Assembly (NCBI GenBank): GCA_038745855.1
Contig: JBCDLC010000033.1
Span: 1-39,287 of the forward strand
From: UBA5336 sp038745855
GTDB lineage: Bacteria > Pseudomonadota > Alphaproteobacteria > Caulobacterales > Hyphomonadaceae
Direction: 5' to 3'
DNA length: 39,287 bases
Shown here piece after piece: positions 23,874 through 31,153 of this stretch. Below the pieces are notes generated by a model that searched no databases, was not told the DNA's origin, and saw only the letters and a program-made list of their open reading frames with translations. The position numbers were made by a program, and so were the translations under genes. Position 1 is the first letter of the stretch; every line of letters starts with the position of its first letter.

Positions 23874-23996
23874 ATTTGGCCCTGCACGGCCCATCGACAG
23901 CCTTGTACTTCGGCGAGCGATTTGGCAGACACCACCGCTTGAACACGGCTGGGCGCTGTTCGATCCCCGCCCCTCCGCCACTGGAAAGCAAGCCCC

Positions 23997-24950
23997 ATGG
24001 CCCGACAGCGTAAGCGCAAAGGCGACCCCGTCCATGGGTGGCTGAACCTCGATAAACCCCAGGATATCACCTCGACGCAGGCCGTCGGGCGGCTGAAACG
24101 ACTCACCAATGCCCAGAAGGTTGGCCACGGCGGCACGCTGGACCCCCTCGCGGAGGGCATTCTCCCCCTGGCGTTCGGCGAGGCCACGAAAACCGTCCAG
24201 TGGGCGATGGATGCCGACAAGGAGTACGTTTTCACGATCCATTGGGGCCGCTCCACCGACAGCCAGGACCGAGAGGGCAAAGTCACCAGCGAAAGCAGCG
24301 CACGGCCCTCCCGTTCTGCCATCGAGGATGCACTCCACCACCATATCGGCGACATCGAACAGGTGCCGCCCCGCTTTTCCGCCATCAAGGTAAACGGTGA
24401 ACGGGCCTATGATCTGGCCCGCGATGGCGAGCGCTTCGAGCTGAAAAGCCGCCCGGTCACCGTGCATTCCGCATCGCTGGTTGATATGCCGAACGCGGAT
24501 TTTGCAACCCTCCGTGTCCAGTGCGGCAAGGGCTTCTACGTCCGCGCGCTCGCCCGCGACCTTGCCTTCGACCTGGGATGCGACGGCCATATCTCGTACC
24601 TGCGGCGCACCCGTGTGGGCGTGTTTTCCGAGGCGAATGCCACCTCCCTGGAAAAACTTGAGTCGCTTGAGACGGCGCCAGCCATCATCGAGACACTGTC
24701 GCCGCTCGAAACGGTTTTGGACGATGTCCCCTCCGTCACCGTCGGGATCGATGCGGCCCAGGCTATCCGCCAGGGCCGCTCCATTCGCCTGTTGCCCCAT
24801 ATACTCGAAGCATGGCGCAGTGATCCGCGCGCAAAAAGGGATGACCGGCTCGCGCTCGCGATGGATGGAGAAACAGCCCTCGCGCTTGGAGAGATCCGAG
24901 CGGGGAGCTTCAACCCCTCAAAAGTCTTCCAGATCGGCGCGCCAACCTGA
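23997..24950 (+). CDS. truB: tRNA pseudouridine(55) synthase
   Basis: A 317-residue TruB enzyme that makes pseudouridine 55 in the T-loop of nearly all tRNAs. The catalytic motif is GHGGTLDPLAEGILPL with Asp49. The KEYVFTIHWGRSTDSQDREG block (about 75-94), RFSAIKVNGERAYDLAR (about 126-142), and GKGFYVRALARDLAFDLG with HISYLRRTRVG are all conserved. In many relatives truB sits between rbfA and rpsO; here neither is adjacent. The N-terminal Arg/Lys-rich tail (MARQRKRKGDP) is short and ordinary. Confidence 0.96.
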   Translation: MARQRKRKGDPVHGWLNLDKPQDITSTQAVGRLKRLTNAQKVGHGGTLDPLAEGILPLAFGEATKTVQWAMDADKEYVFTIHWGRSTDSQDREGKVTSESSARPSRSAIEDALHHHIGDIEQVPPRFSAIKVNGERAYDLARDGERFELKSRPVTVHSASLVDMPNADFATLRVQCGKGFYVRALARDLAFDLGCDGHISYLRRTRVGVFSEANATSLEKLESLETAPAIIETLSPLETVLDDVPSVTVGIDAAQAIRQGRSIRLLPHILEAWRSDPRAKRDDRLALAMDGETALALGEIRAGSFNPSKVFQIGAPT

Positions 24951-25221
24951 AGTCTCCATCTTGGTCGAGCGGAGCTTGGGCGCCTTGTTCGGTCGCCTCT
25001 CGCATTGGTTTTTGCGCGTTCAACAAGCGTCTACGGGATTGCTGGGGGCCGATCAAACGGCCTATCGAAGCGTCGAACCTCCGCCAGTCGGCAGGAAAAA
25101 GCATACGGCAATCACGACTTATCCAACACCTGAAAACCAATAATACGTCATGATTACAACGCACTAAAAATAATTCGGCCTCACGAATCCCCACCCCCAA
25201 GACCCGTGGTATTCTACATCC

Positions 25222-25671
25222 ATGGATCTTCTCATCCTCCTTTTCATCTGGGCACTCGCCCTAGCTCTCTCCGTCGCCGGGCTCCGCGCCCGTTCGGCGG
25301 CGACAGCTATGGTCGATGTCCAGACTGAGGGAGCGACGTGCAATGACAGGCCAGACCGGGTTTGGGCCCCCGCAGTCGGTTTGTCAGCGGCGGCGATCGA
25401 AGGCGGCATGAAACCAACGTCGACCGGCAAGAGATTCCAGATGCCGAAGCGGGCGTATTGGGCGACACCCGCACATCGGTTGGATGCATTTGGGTTAGGT
25501 GCATCTGGGTTGGGTAAGACTGGGTTTGGAAACCGCTCTGGGCAGCCGCGGCTTTCAATTGCGATAGATGCCGGTAACGGCAACGCCGTGGCGTATGCCG
25601 TGGCGAAACGAGAGACAAACCGGACGAGCGGAGATCGCATGATCCCCGCCGATCCGTCCGCCGCGCCCTGA
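25222..25671 (+). CDS. Doubtful hypothetical ORF with hydrophobic N-terminus
   Basis: A 149-residue frame whose first 22 residues (MDLLILLFIWALALALSVAG) look like a membrane anchor or uncleaved signal. The rest is low in recognisable motifs and includes a five-residue repeat (ASGLG, KTGFG) encoded by the 15-bp DNA repeat. No ribosome site precedes the ATG. A competing frame on the minus strand covers the same bases. I cannot say it is translated. Confidence 0.25.
   Translation: MDLLILLFIWALALALSVAGLRARSAATAMVDVQTEGATCNDRPDRVWAPAVGLSAAAIEGGMKPTSTGKRFQMPKRAYWATPAHRLDAFGLGASGLGKTGFGNRSGQPRLSIAIDAGNGNAVAYAVAKRETNRTSGDRMIPADPSAAP
25485..25529 (+). repeat. Three tandem 15-bp repeats
   Basis: Units TGCATTTGGGTTAGG, TGCATCTGGGTTGGG and TAAGACTGGGTTTGG lie end to end. 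The first two differ at two bases; the third is more diverged. The period is a multiple of three, so it keeps a reading frame open and gives five-residue repeats on +. Confidence 0.75.
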
Positions 25672-25812
25672 CACGGGGCGCCAGACGGCGGCACACCAGT
25701 AATAGGACACCGGACGCGCTCCAGCGCGGGCCGGGCAAACGTGCTGGCGCCAACCCCGAAGGCTCTATCGCCCCGAACACGATCAATAGACCTTTGCTCA
25801 GGGGCACCGATT

Positions 25813-26265
25813 TCAGGGGGCGTTTCCCTCCCAATCCACGACGAACGCGATCTGATCTTCCTCGAGGACGGCATCTTCAGACCAGGTTCGGCCGAGGATG
25901 GAGTGCCCTTCCCGATGAATGCGGGTCCGATCCCCGCAGACGAGATGGTGCCAGTCTGGCAAGTCCCGGCCCTCATGGATCAGCCGGTATGCGCAAGTGG
26001 ACGGCAGCCAATCAGTCTTATCAATCCGTTTGGGGGTAAGCTTGATGCAATCGGGAACTTTCTTCTTCCGATTGCGATAGTCCGAGCATTGGCATGTCTC
26101 GGCGTCCAGCAGCCGACAGTGCAATCGCGTGTAGGCGATTTCACCGCTGTCTTCATCCTCGAGTTTCAGAAGACAGCATTTCGCGCAGCCATCGCACAGG
26201 CTTTCCCATTCGGCCTGGCTCATCTCCGTCAGCGACTTGTGTTTCCAGAACGCGGTATCCGACAT
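25813..26265 (-). CDS. YcgN family cysteine cluster protein (UPF0260)
   Basis: A 150-residue protein with the family's cysteine pattern: LCDGCAKCCLLKLEDED near residue 25, then RLHCRLLDAETCQCSDYRNRKKKVPDC. The Cys spacing suggests a bound Fe-S cluster or zinc. The ending (HLVCGDRTRIHREGHSILGR) is also typical. The function of YcgN/UPF0260 is not settled. The ATG at 26265 has GGAGTT upstream; a longer frame to 26400 lacks support. It is monocistronic with 0.35-kb gaps around it. Confidence 0.88.
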   Translation of the reverse strand: MSDTAFWKHKSLTEMSQAEWESLCDGCAKCCLLKLEDEDSGEIAYTRLHCRLLDAETCQCSDYRNRKKKVPDCIKLTPKRIDKTDWLPSTCAYRLIHEGRDLPDWHHLVCGDRTRIHREGHSILGRTWSEDAVLEEDQIAFVVDWEGNAP

Positions 26266-26619
26266 GTCGCCAACTCCATGCGCACGCCGAACACTAGAGC
26301 GCATCTGGGCAAGGTGTACACAGGTCGCCGTCTGGGAAGCGCGCAAAAACAAGACCCGAAGTCGGCGCCGCGATTCCACTTGCAAGATCGCCGGTTTCAA
26401 TCACCGGGCTTTTCGCCGCCATTCCGGGGAAAGGCGAGCAGTCCATCCCGCGAAGAGCTTGGCACCTTTCTAGCCAGTTTCGCGACGATCTGCACGAATC
26501 CCTAAGGGCCGGTCCGCACGAGCGAGCATCCCAAGCACTGGCATTCGACAATCGCCCACCCTGCCCGAACGAAGACAACCGACGCCCAATTTCGCTAGAG
26601 ACGAGCCCGGCGGACGCGA
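26266..26619. other. Non-coding gap between ycgN and the small GNAT pair
   Basis: I see no credible gene. Frames here are short, Cys/Ser/Arg-rich and typical of random high-GC translation. A weak hairpin CCGGT/ACCGG followed by GCTTTT on + lies around 26392-26414. Confidence 0.5.
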
Positions 26620-26898
26620 TCATTGGGCAAGTGCACCAGCCCAATCCGGGTTCTTCTGAATCAGGTCGGTCGCGAACCAACACGAGGACGAAATCGGAAG
26701 GCCCTTGCTGATCGCGTCTTCCGCTGCGCGCGCGACAAGCCGCTTGCCAAGTCCTCTCCCCCCAAGCGCTTGGGGCACTTGGGTATGCAGGATATGGACA
26801 GCGCCATCGCTCCGACGTTCGTAATCAAGATATGCGGACAGCCCTTCGATCGAGAGACTGTACCGGCCGGCGGAGACATCGTGGTGAATATCGCTCAT
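26620..26898 (-). CDS. Small GNAT-like acetyltransferase (YjdJ type), second copy
   Basis: A 92-residue minimal GNAT protein starting MSDIHHDVSAGRYSLSIEG. It contains the acetyl-CoA loop ALGGRGLGKRLVARAAEDA and the SSCWFATDLIQKNPDWAG end, the YjdJ/GCN5-related small-domain signature (PF14542 by memory). The start codon overlaps the stop of the upstream copy as ATGA (26895-26898), so translation is coupled. The two proteins are clearly paralogous in layout but diverged. Substrate unknown. The C-terminal half keeps the acetyl-CoA binding glycines. Confidence 0.85.
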   Translation of the reverse strand: MSDIHHDVSAGRYSLSIEGLSAYLDYERRSDGAVHILHTQVPQALGGRGLGKRLVARAAEDAISKGLPISSSCWFATDLIQKNPDWAGALAQ

Positions 26899-27182
26899 GC
26901 GACCACGTCGGCCCATTCGGGGTGTTTCTGCAAGGTCGCTTTCGCAAATGGGCAAAGCGGAATGATCTTGATCCCCTCCGCCCTCCCATCTTCAACAGCG
27001 CGCCTGACCAGCATCTCGCCAATTCCGAGACCGCGCAGCGGTTCCGGCACTCCCGTGTGGTCGATGATCATCCGTGTCGCGCCGGCACGGGAAAAGGTCA
27101 TCTCGGCCACATGGCCGTCGCGCCTGAAAACGTAGCGCCCGCCGTTTGGCAGATCCTCACGCGTCACATCGCCGTCGGCCAT
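26895..27182 (-). CDS. Small GNAT-like acetyltransferase (YjdJ type), first copy
   Basis: A 95-residue minimal GNAT protein starting MADGDVTREDLPNGGRYVF. Key parts are ATRMIIDHTGVPEPLRGLGIGEMLVRRAVEDG (acetyl-CoA loop) and IIPLCPFAKATLQKHPEWADVV, the conserved C/P-F-A-xx-hh-hPE ending. It is preceded by GAGGAAAG and followed by the second copy through an ATGA overlap. The photolyase-like gene is 55 bp upstream on the same strand, so the three may form one operon. Confidence 0.87.
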   Translation of the reverse strand: MADGDVTREDLPNGGRYVFRRDGHVAEMTFSRAGATRMIIDHTGVPEPLRGLGIGEMLVRRAVEDGRAEGIKIIPLCPFAKATLQKHPEWADVVA

Positions 27183-27237
27183 ACCATTCTTTCCTCACGT
27201 GGCGCGCACTGGTCCAAACGGCCGAACATGAAACCCG

Positions 27238-28467
27238 TCATACGGCGAACCCGAGGCCTGCCAGAACCGATGGGATCTGTTTCTTGAGCCCGAAGAATCC
27301 CTTTCGTGCGTGCGGCCAGAAGGCCCGATCCCAGTCCCGCTGCGCATAAAGAAGCCTGATCCCTTCTTCAGCGAGCGATGCCCGCAGTGCATCAAGGTGT
27401 GGTCGAACCCATCCGACCGGCGGGAAACCCGTTACGATTGTCTTGCACTCCACCGATCTCGCCCACTCGAGTAGATCTTCGGACGCGGATTTCCTGGCGT
27501 CCAACCCGAAGCGTTCAGATCCCCGAGCCAGGCTGTCGTCCATCGCGCCCTCGACAAACGCCTTGGCCACATCGCCTGCACCGCCGGTTGAGCGAGCATC
27601 CGGAAATGTCACACCGGCCAGCGCCTTCACCTTCGCGCCCGGTGGGCACAGCGTTTCCACGTGCAGGTCTTCCTCGGTCAGTAACAACGCGATGTCGCCC
27701 TCCGGTATCGGTTCGCCCCCGATCAGCATTCCCGGAGAGGGGTTAGCGCCATCGATAGCCGGCGCTTCGGATGCCAAGCCCGCTGGCGAGAAGCGGCCAC
27801 CTGTATACTTCGCGATGTTCGAACGCCGCGCGAGATAGGTCTTCCCAGGCGTGTGTAATCCAGCAACCCAACGCCAGGAACATGTGTTCGATGCCGCGTC
27901 ACCATCCATCAGGTGCTTCAGGAAGAAATCCGCGCCCAGCTCCCACGGAAGCCGCAAGGTGAAAATCCAGATCGACGCAAACCACATCCTTGCATGGTTA
28001 TGCAGGTACCCGGTCTCCACCAATTCCCGGGCCCAATCATCGAAGCCTTCAATTCCAGTCCGCCCTTCGATGGCCTCCTCATAGGCTTTCGCCAGTCCCG
28101 AATTCGAAGCGACCGCATCAAACCGGTAGTTCAGACCGCGCCGGTAATCGTCCCAAACGGTGGGCCGATGTTCCAACCACCCCTTGAAATAGGTCCGCCA
28201 GCAAACTTCTTGAACAAACTTTTCAGCCGTTGACAGGGCGAAGCGGTCCAGCGCTGCTCGGACAAGTTCCTCCTCAAGCAGCTGCCGCGATCGGACCCAT
28301 GGCGAAAGCGCCGAGACATTCGATCGGTCACTGGGACCAAGATCATGGTTTCGCTCGCCAGCATAATGACGCCCCATCCGACCCTTGAAGGCGGCCAAGC
28401 GCTTTTCTCCAGACGCCCGGCTTGGCGTGAAATCAACGGGCTCTTCGCGGGCAATTAGCTGATCCAT
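27238..28467 (-). CDS. Photolyase/cryptochrome-like FAD protein with swapped domain order
   Basis: A 409-residue protein. The N-terminal two-thirds (about residues 10-240) is the helical FAD-binding domain of photolyases: VSALSPWVRSRQL, FVQEVCWRTYFKGWL, TGYLHNHARMWFAS and DGDAASNTCSWRWVAG (188-203). No antenna domain precedes it. From about residue 258 the chain reads as an alpha/beta domain (DIALLLTEEDLHVETL, then CKTIVTGFPPVGWVRPHLD, DWDRAFWPHARKGFF). That matches the secondary-structure order of the alpha/beta domain normally found N-terminal in photolyases. DNA repair or light sensing is likely, but this layout needs checking. The start at 28467 is chosen; a longer frame to 28509 adds little. 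Confidence 0.8.
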   Translation of the reverse strand: MDQLIAREEPVDFTPSRASGEKRLAAFKGRMGRHYAGERNHDLGPSDRSNVSALSPWVRSRQLLEEELVRAALDRFALSTAEKFVQEVCWRTYFKGWLEHRPTVWDDYRRGLNYRFDAVASNSGLAKAYEEAIEGRTGIEGFDDWARELVETGYLHNHARMWFASIWIFTLRLPWELGADFFLKHLMDGDAASNTCSWRWVAGLHTPGKTYLARRSNIAKYTGGRFSPAGLASEAPAIDGANPSPGMLIGGEPIPEGDIALLLTEEDLHVETLCPPGAKVKALAGVTFPDARSTGGAGDVAKAFVEGAMDDSLARGSERFGLDARKSASEDLLEWARSVECKTIVTGFPPVGWVRPHLDALRASLAEEGIRLLYAQRDWDRAFWPHARKGFFGLKKQIPSVLAGLGFAV

Positions 28468-28863
28468 ATCCCTGACATATGGTTTCCATAGGAGACGGGA
28501 AGGGAGCACAGATCGGACGCGATCTAAACCTATAATTTCTTCTTTTGTTCGATTATTGTTCTTGACAGCGTTTAGATTGAGCGCATAGGTTGAGCGTCAT
28601 TCGCAGGGGTCCTTCTGCTTAGGAGAATGTAGGCTCTCATTTCGAGCGCACACGGCCTTGGTCGAACGCCGTTCGAAGCAAAAACGCATGATGCGAAGTA
28701 TTGGTGCGGCTTCTAAGTACTGCTTGTCCGTTTTCCGGGCTGCAAACGACCAAAAATCAGCCGGGCTGCGGTCTCAACCCGCCTGATCCTCACAAGGCGG
28801 AGAAACAGAACGTCATCATCAAAAGGAAATGCAGATGAAGCGAAACGGATTGCGATAAAGCGC
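28468..28863. other. Photolyase/PspF intergenic region, regulatory only
   Basis: About 0.4 kb without a credible gene. On the + strand TTGACA (28562-28567), 17 bp and ATAGGT (28585-28590) form a promoter-like pair pointing away from the photolyase gene. Inverted repeats ATCTAAAC (28522-28529)/GTTTAGAT (28570-28577) and AACCTAT (28527-28533)/ATAGGTT (28585-28591) surround it. A 15-bp palindrome TCGAACG C CGTTCGA lies at 28662-28676. CCGCCT/AGGCGG (28779-28800) may end the pspF transcript. Confidence 0.5.
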
Positions 28864-29958
28864 TTAGAGGCTCGGGATGGGGCTCGCGCCGGACACCGAC
28901 CGGCCCTCTGGTTTCTGACCGCGCCGGCCATAGCCGTGCTTTTTCATCAGTCCGCGGAGCTGGTGATATGAAAGCCCAAGTCGCTCGGCGGCCTTTCCCT
29001 GGTGCTGGCTGGTAGAGGCCAGCGCGGCATCAATGAGCTGCATCTCGTAGGTGCTGACCGCTTGTTGGAAGTCATCGGGCGAAATTGTCGTTGGCGAGTG
29101 AAAATCACCCATGGGAGCGGGGGAGGAGGCATTCTCGCTGTTATGGGACGTCTGTTGCGGCGGTAAGGGCCGCCAGGGTGACGCAAAGGGATCGAGCGCG
29201 GAAGGGTCGAAACGGACGGGGTCCGATGGGGCATCCAACAGCGCTTTGTGTGTGAGACGTTCGGCGAAGTTGCGAAGTTCCCTGACATTACCGGGCCAGG
29301 CATGGGTCTCGATGGCGGCAATCGCCGACGGCGCAAATCCGGGGAAATCGGTCCTCAGCTCGACAGCCATGCGCCGGGCAAAAAAGTCAGCAAGCAGCGA
29401 TGCATCGCCAGAGCGCGCACGCAGAGGCGGCAGCGTAATCACATCGAAAGCAAGCCGATCCAGCAGGTCCGCCCTGAAGTCGCCGCGCTGGACGGCCGAT
29501 GGCAGATCGATGTTCGTGGCCGCAACGACGCGAACGTCCGTGAACAGAGCGGTCTCGCCACCAAGGCGCTGGTATTCGCCATACTCGACCACGCGCAGGA
29601 GTTTTTCCTGGACCCGTTTGGAAGCCGTTGCGATCTCATCGAGGAAGATCGTGCCGCCATCCGCCAACTCAAATCGGCCCGCGCGCCTTTCCGTTGCACC
29701 TGTAAATGCGCCGCGTTCGTGACCGAAGAGCTCTGAATCAAGCAGATCCTCTGAAAGCGCCGCGCAATTCACCTTGACGAAAGGCCCTTCCCAACGGCTC
29801 GACAGGAAGTGCAGCCGCTCCCCGACCAACTCCTTTCCCGTACCGCGCTCGCCAATCAGCAGGAGCGGCCGTTCTAGCGGAGCCACCCGGCTGGCATGCT
29901 CAAGCGCTTCCAACCACGCAGGCGATTCACCGATCAATTGTGGGGCTCGATTGCGCAT
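28864..29958 (-). CDS. pspF: Sigma-54-dependent enhancer-binding protein PspF
   Basis: A 364-residue bEBP without a receiver domain, the PspF layout. The AAA+ domain starts at about residue 10: Walker A GERGTGKE (36-43), sigma-54-contacting GAFTGA loop (83-88), Walker B GTIFLDE (102-108), R-finger region FRADLLDRLAFDVI. The C-terminal Fis-type helix-turn-helix is KAAERLGLSYHQLRGLMKKHGY. PspA normally binds and inhibits PspF until envelope stress. It is divergent from the pspA operon and a sigma-54 promoter lies between them. The first ATG (29976) or the second (29958) could be used; the second better fits the family. Confidence 0.92.
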   Translation of the reverse strand: MRNRAPQLIGESPAWLEALEHASRVAPLERPLLLIGERGTGKELVGERLHFLSSRWEGPFVKVNCAALSEDLLDSELFGHERGAFTGATERRAGRFELADGGTIFLDEIATASKRVQEKLLRVVEYGEYQRLGGETALFTDVRVVAATNIDLPSAVQRGDFRADLLDRLAFDVITLPPLRARSGDASLLADFFARRMAVELRTDFPGFAPSAIAAIETHAWPGNVRELRNFAERLTHKALLDAPSDPVRFDPSALDPFASPWRPLPPQQTSHNSENASSPAPMGDFHSPTTISPDDFQQAVSTYEMQLIDAALASTSQHQGKAAERLGLSYHQLRGLMKKHGYGRRGQKPEGRSVSGASPIPSL

Positions 29959-29993
29959 TATTCTCGTCAAATACACTAAAATAGAATGGCAAT

Positions 29994-30053
29994 CTAGACT
30001 AAATACTCGTCTTATTAGCCATTACAGTGACGCCTCCAACGCTAGATTGAAAT
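29994..30053 (+). promoter_or_regulatory. Candidate PspF enhancer sites
   Basis: Two similar AT-rich boxes, CTAGACTAAATA (29994-30005) and CTAGATTGAAAT (30042-30053), lie 43-102 bp upstream of the -24 element. That is the place and spacing expected for upstream activator sites. No consensus from this lineage is known to me, so this is inference. Confidence 0.45.
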
Positions 30054-30095
30054 AAAATACAGCAATACCATCGTCTTACAGGATAAACATCGAAC

Positions 30096-30111
30096 TGGCA
30101 CGCCCCTTGAA
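30096..30111 (+). promoter_or_regulatory. Sigma-54 (-24/-12) promoter of the psp operon
   Basis: TGGCACG (30096-30102), 4 bp, then TTGAA (30107-30111) matches the -24/-12 consensus TGGCACG-N4-TTGCA at all but one key base. It faces the psp genes and lies 57 bp upstream of the first start codon. Confidence 0.9.
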
Positions 30112-30167
30112 AAGCTCCCTGTGCTCGCGGTGGTAGGGACCGTGATCAACAAGGAGACCGAAACCCC

Positions 30168-30299
30168 ATGGACGACAGCCGCTACTCTTCTCGCACCGAC
30201 AGTGACACCGAACGGTTCGGCCGTTGGATCCGGAAACGCCCGGCCGAAAGCTGGATGTTTTTCACCGTCGGCCTGTTCCTCGGAAGTTTCTTTCTCTGA
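30168..30299 (+). CDS. 43-residue membrane peptide, first gene of the psp operon
   Basis: Starts MDDSRYSSRTDSDTERFGRW and ends LFLGSFFL before TGA. The N-terminal half is polar and charged, the last 14 residues (WMFFTVGLFLGSFFL) form one short hydrophobic segment, and RKRPAESW sits between. AAGGAGA lies about 11 bases before the ATG. It is the first gene after the sigma-54 promoter, 41 bp ahead of pspA, so it must be co-induced with it. It is unlike E. coli PspD or PspG as far as I can tell. Likely a membrane-surface anchor or regulator for PspA. Confidence 0.75.
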   Translation: MDDSRYSSRTDSDTERFGRWIRKRPAESWMFFTVGLFLGSFFL

Positions 30300-30340
30300 T
30301 CCTCCAAACACCCGCACACAAAGATAAGGAGACCTTGCAC

Positions 30341-31027
30341 ATGGGTATGTTTTCCCGCCTCGGTGACATCATCAACTCGAACATCAATGCGATGCTCGAC
30401 AAGGCCGAGGACCCCGAAAAAATCGCACGCCTGATGATCCAGGAAATGGAAGATACGCTGGTCGAAGTCCGCACAGCCGCAGCGCGCGCCATGGCCGACA
30501 AGAAGGAGATGCAGCGCGAAATCGACCACTACTCACGCCAGCGCGACGAGTGGGAGGGCAAGGCTGAGCTCGCCATCGACAAGGGCCGAGAAGACCTTGC
30601 CCGAGGTGCCCTGACGGCGAAACAGAAAGCTGAAGCCGAAATAGAAAGGCGTCAGCACGCCAGCGCGCTGGCTGAGGAAGCGTTCGAGAAACGCCAGGAA
30701 GACCTGGCAAAGCTCCAGGAGAAGCTGGGAGAAGCCAAAGCCAAGCACCGGGCCTTGATGATGCGCCAGGATGCCGCCGAACAGCGCATTCGCATGCGCA
30801 ACCAAGTCTATGATGGCCGTGTGGACGATGCACTGGCCCGCTATGCGAACATCGAGCGCAAGGTCGACGAAATGGAGGCCTATGCCGACCAGATCAAAGG
30901 CCAGGAGCCGACACTTGAGGCCGAGTTTGCTGCGCTGGAGCGGAATGAGTCGGTCGAGAAAGAGCTCGAAGCGCTCAAGGCCAAGCGGGGCAAAAGCGCC
31001 AGCAAATCCGCCCAAGGGGAGGGTTGA
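30341..31027 (+). CDS. pspA: Phage shock protein A
   Basis: A 228-residue PspA/Vipp1 (ESCRT-III family) protein. The N-terminal amphipathic helix is MGMFSRLGDIINSNINAMLD, which binds stressed membrane. Long coiled-coil helices follow (about 25-215), including EDPEKIARLMIQEMEDTL, the signature near residue 22. PspA both inhibits PspF and, when released, forms oligomers that stop proton leak at damaged inner membrane. The start with AAGGAGACC upstream is firm; a longer frame to 30224 lies in the preceding gene. The Lys/Ser-rich C-terminus (KRGKSASKSAQGEG) is short. Confidence 0.96.
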   Translation: MGMFSRLGDIINSNINAMLDKAEDPEKIARLMIQEMEDTLVEVRTAAARAMADKKEMQREIDHYSRQRDEWEGKAELAIDKGREDLARGALTAKQKAEAEIERRQHASALAEEAFEKRQEDLAKLQEKLGEAKAKHRALMMRQDAAEQRIRMRNQVYDGRVDDALARYANIERKVDEMEAYADQIKGQEPTLEAEFAALERNESVEKELEALKAKRGKSASKSAQGEG

Positions 31028-31030
31028 TCC

Positions 31031-31153
31031 ATGCTGATGCCCCTCGCTGTTCTCGGCGTGATCATGACCGTGCTCACGGCGCCTGGACTGATTGCCCAAC
31101 ACCTTGCCGACCGCAAAGCTGATAACCAGCCGAGCGGGGAGGCAGGGGCCTGA
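31031..31153 (+). CDS. 40-residue membrane peptide between pspA and pspB
   Basis: Starts MLMPLAVLGVIMTVLTAPGL and ends QPSGEAGA before TGA. Residues 3-22 form one transmembrane helix, followed by a charged tail (AQHLADRKADNQ). AGGGGAGGG lies 6 bases before the ATG, and its stop overlaps the pspB start as TGATG (31151-31155), so it is translated and coupled to pspB. It resembles PspB in having a short N-terminal span and charged tail, yet is about half the length. Possibly a PspB relative or a helper. Not recognised as a named family. Confidence 0.75.
   Translation: MLMPLAVLGVIMTVLTAPGLIAQHLADRKADNQPSGEAGA

Larger units (their letters stand above)
24951..25812. other. Gene-poor stretch with no confident gene
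   Basis: About 0.86 kb between truB and ycgN. An AT-rich patch lies at about 25135-25175, and a three-unit 15-bp repeat at 25485-25529. Frames exist on both strands, but none has a good ribosome site, a recognised domain or clear codon bias. The best is 25222-25671 on +, listed separately at low confidence. It may be a decayed gene or a lineage-specific insertion. Confidence 0.5.

Noticed and set aside
25164..25976. Minus-strand frame of 270 codons over the gene-poor region
   Set aside because: Overlaps the end of ycgN in another frame; composition is low-complexity and there is no ribosome site.
28662..28676. Palindrome TCGAACG C CGTTCGA as a LexA box
   Set aside because: The alphaproteobacterial LexA site is a direct GTTC-N7-GTTC repeat, and the spacing here also fails the Gram-positive form.
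28713..28931. 72-codon minus-strand frame after pspF
   Set aside because: It overlaps the 3' end of pspF in another frame and has no ribosome site or motif.
30224..30340. N-terminal extension of PspA from a TTG
   Set aside because: It overlaps the 43-residue gene, and MGMFSRLGDI is the conserved PspA start with its own ribosome site.
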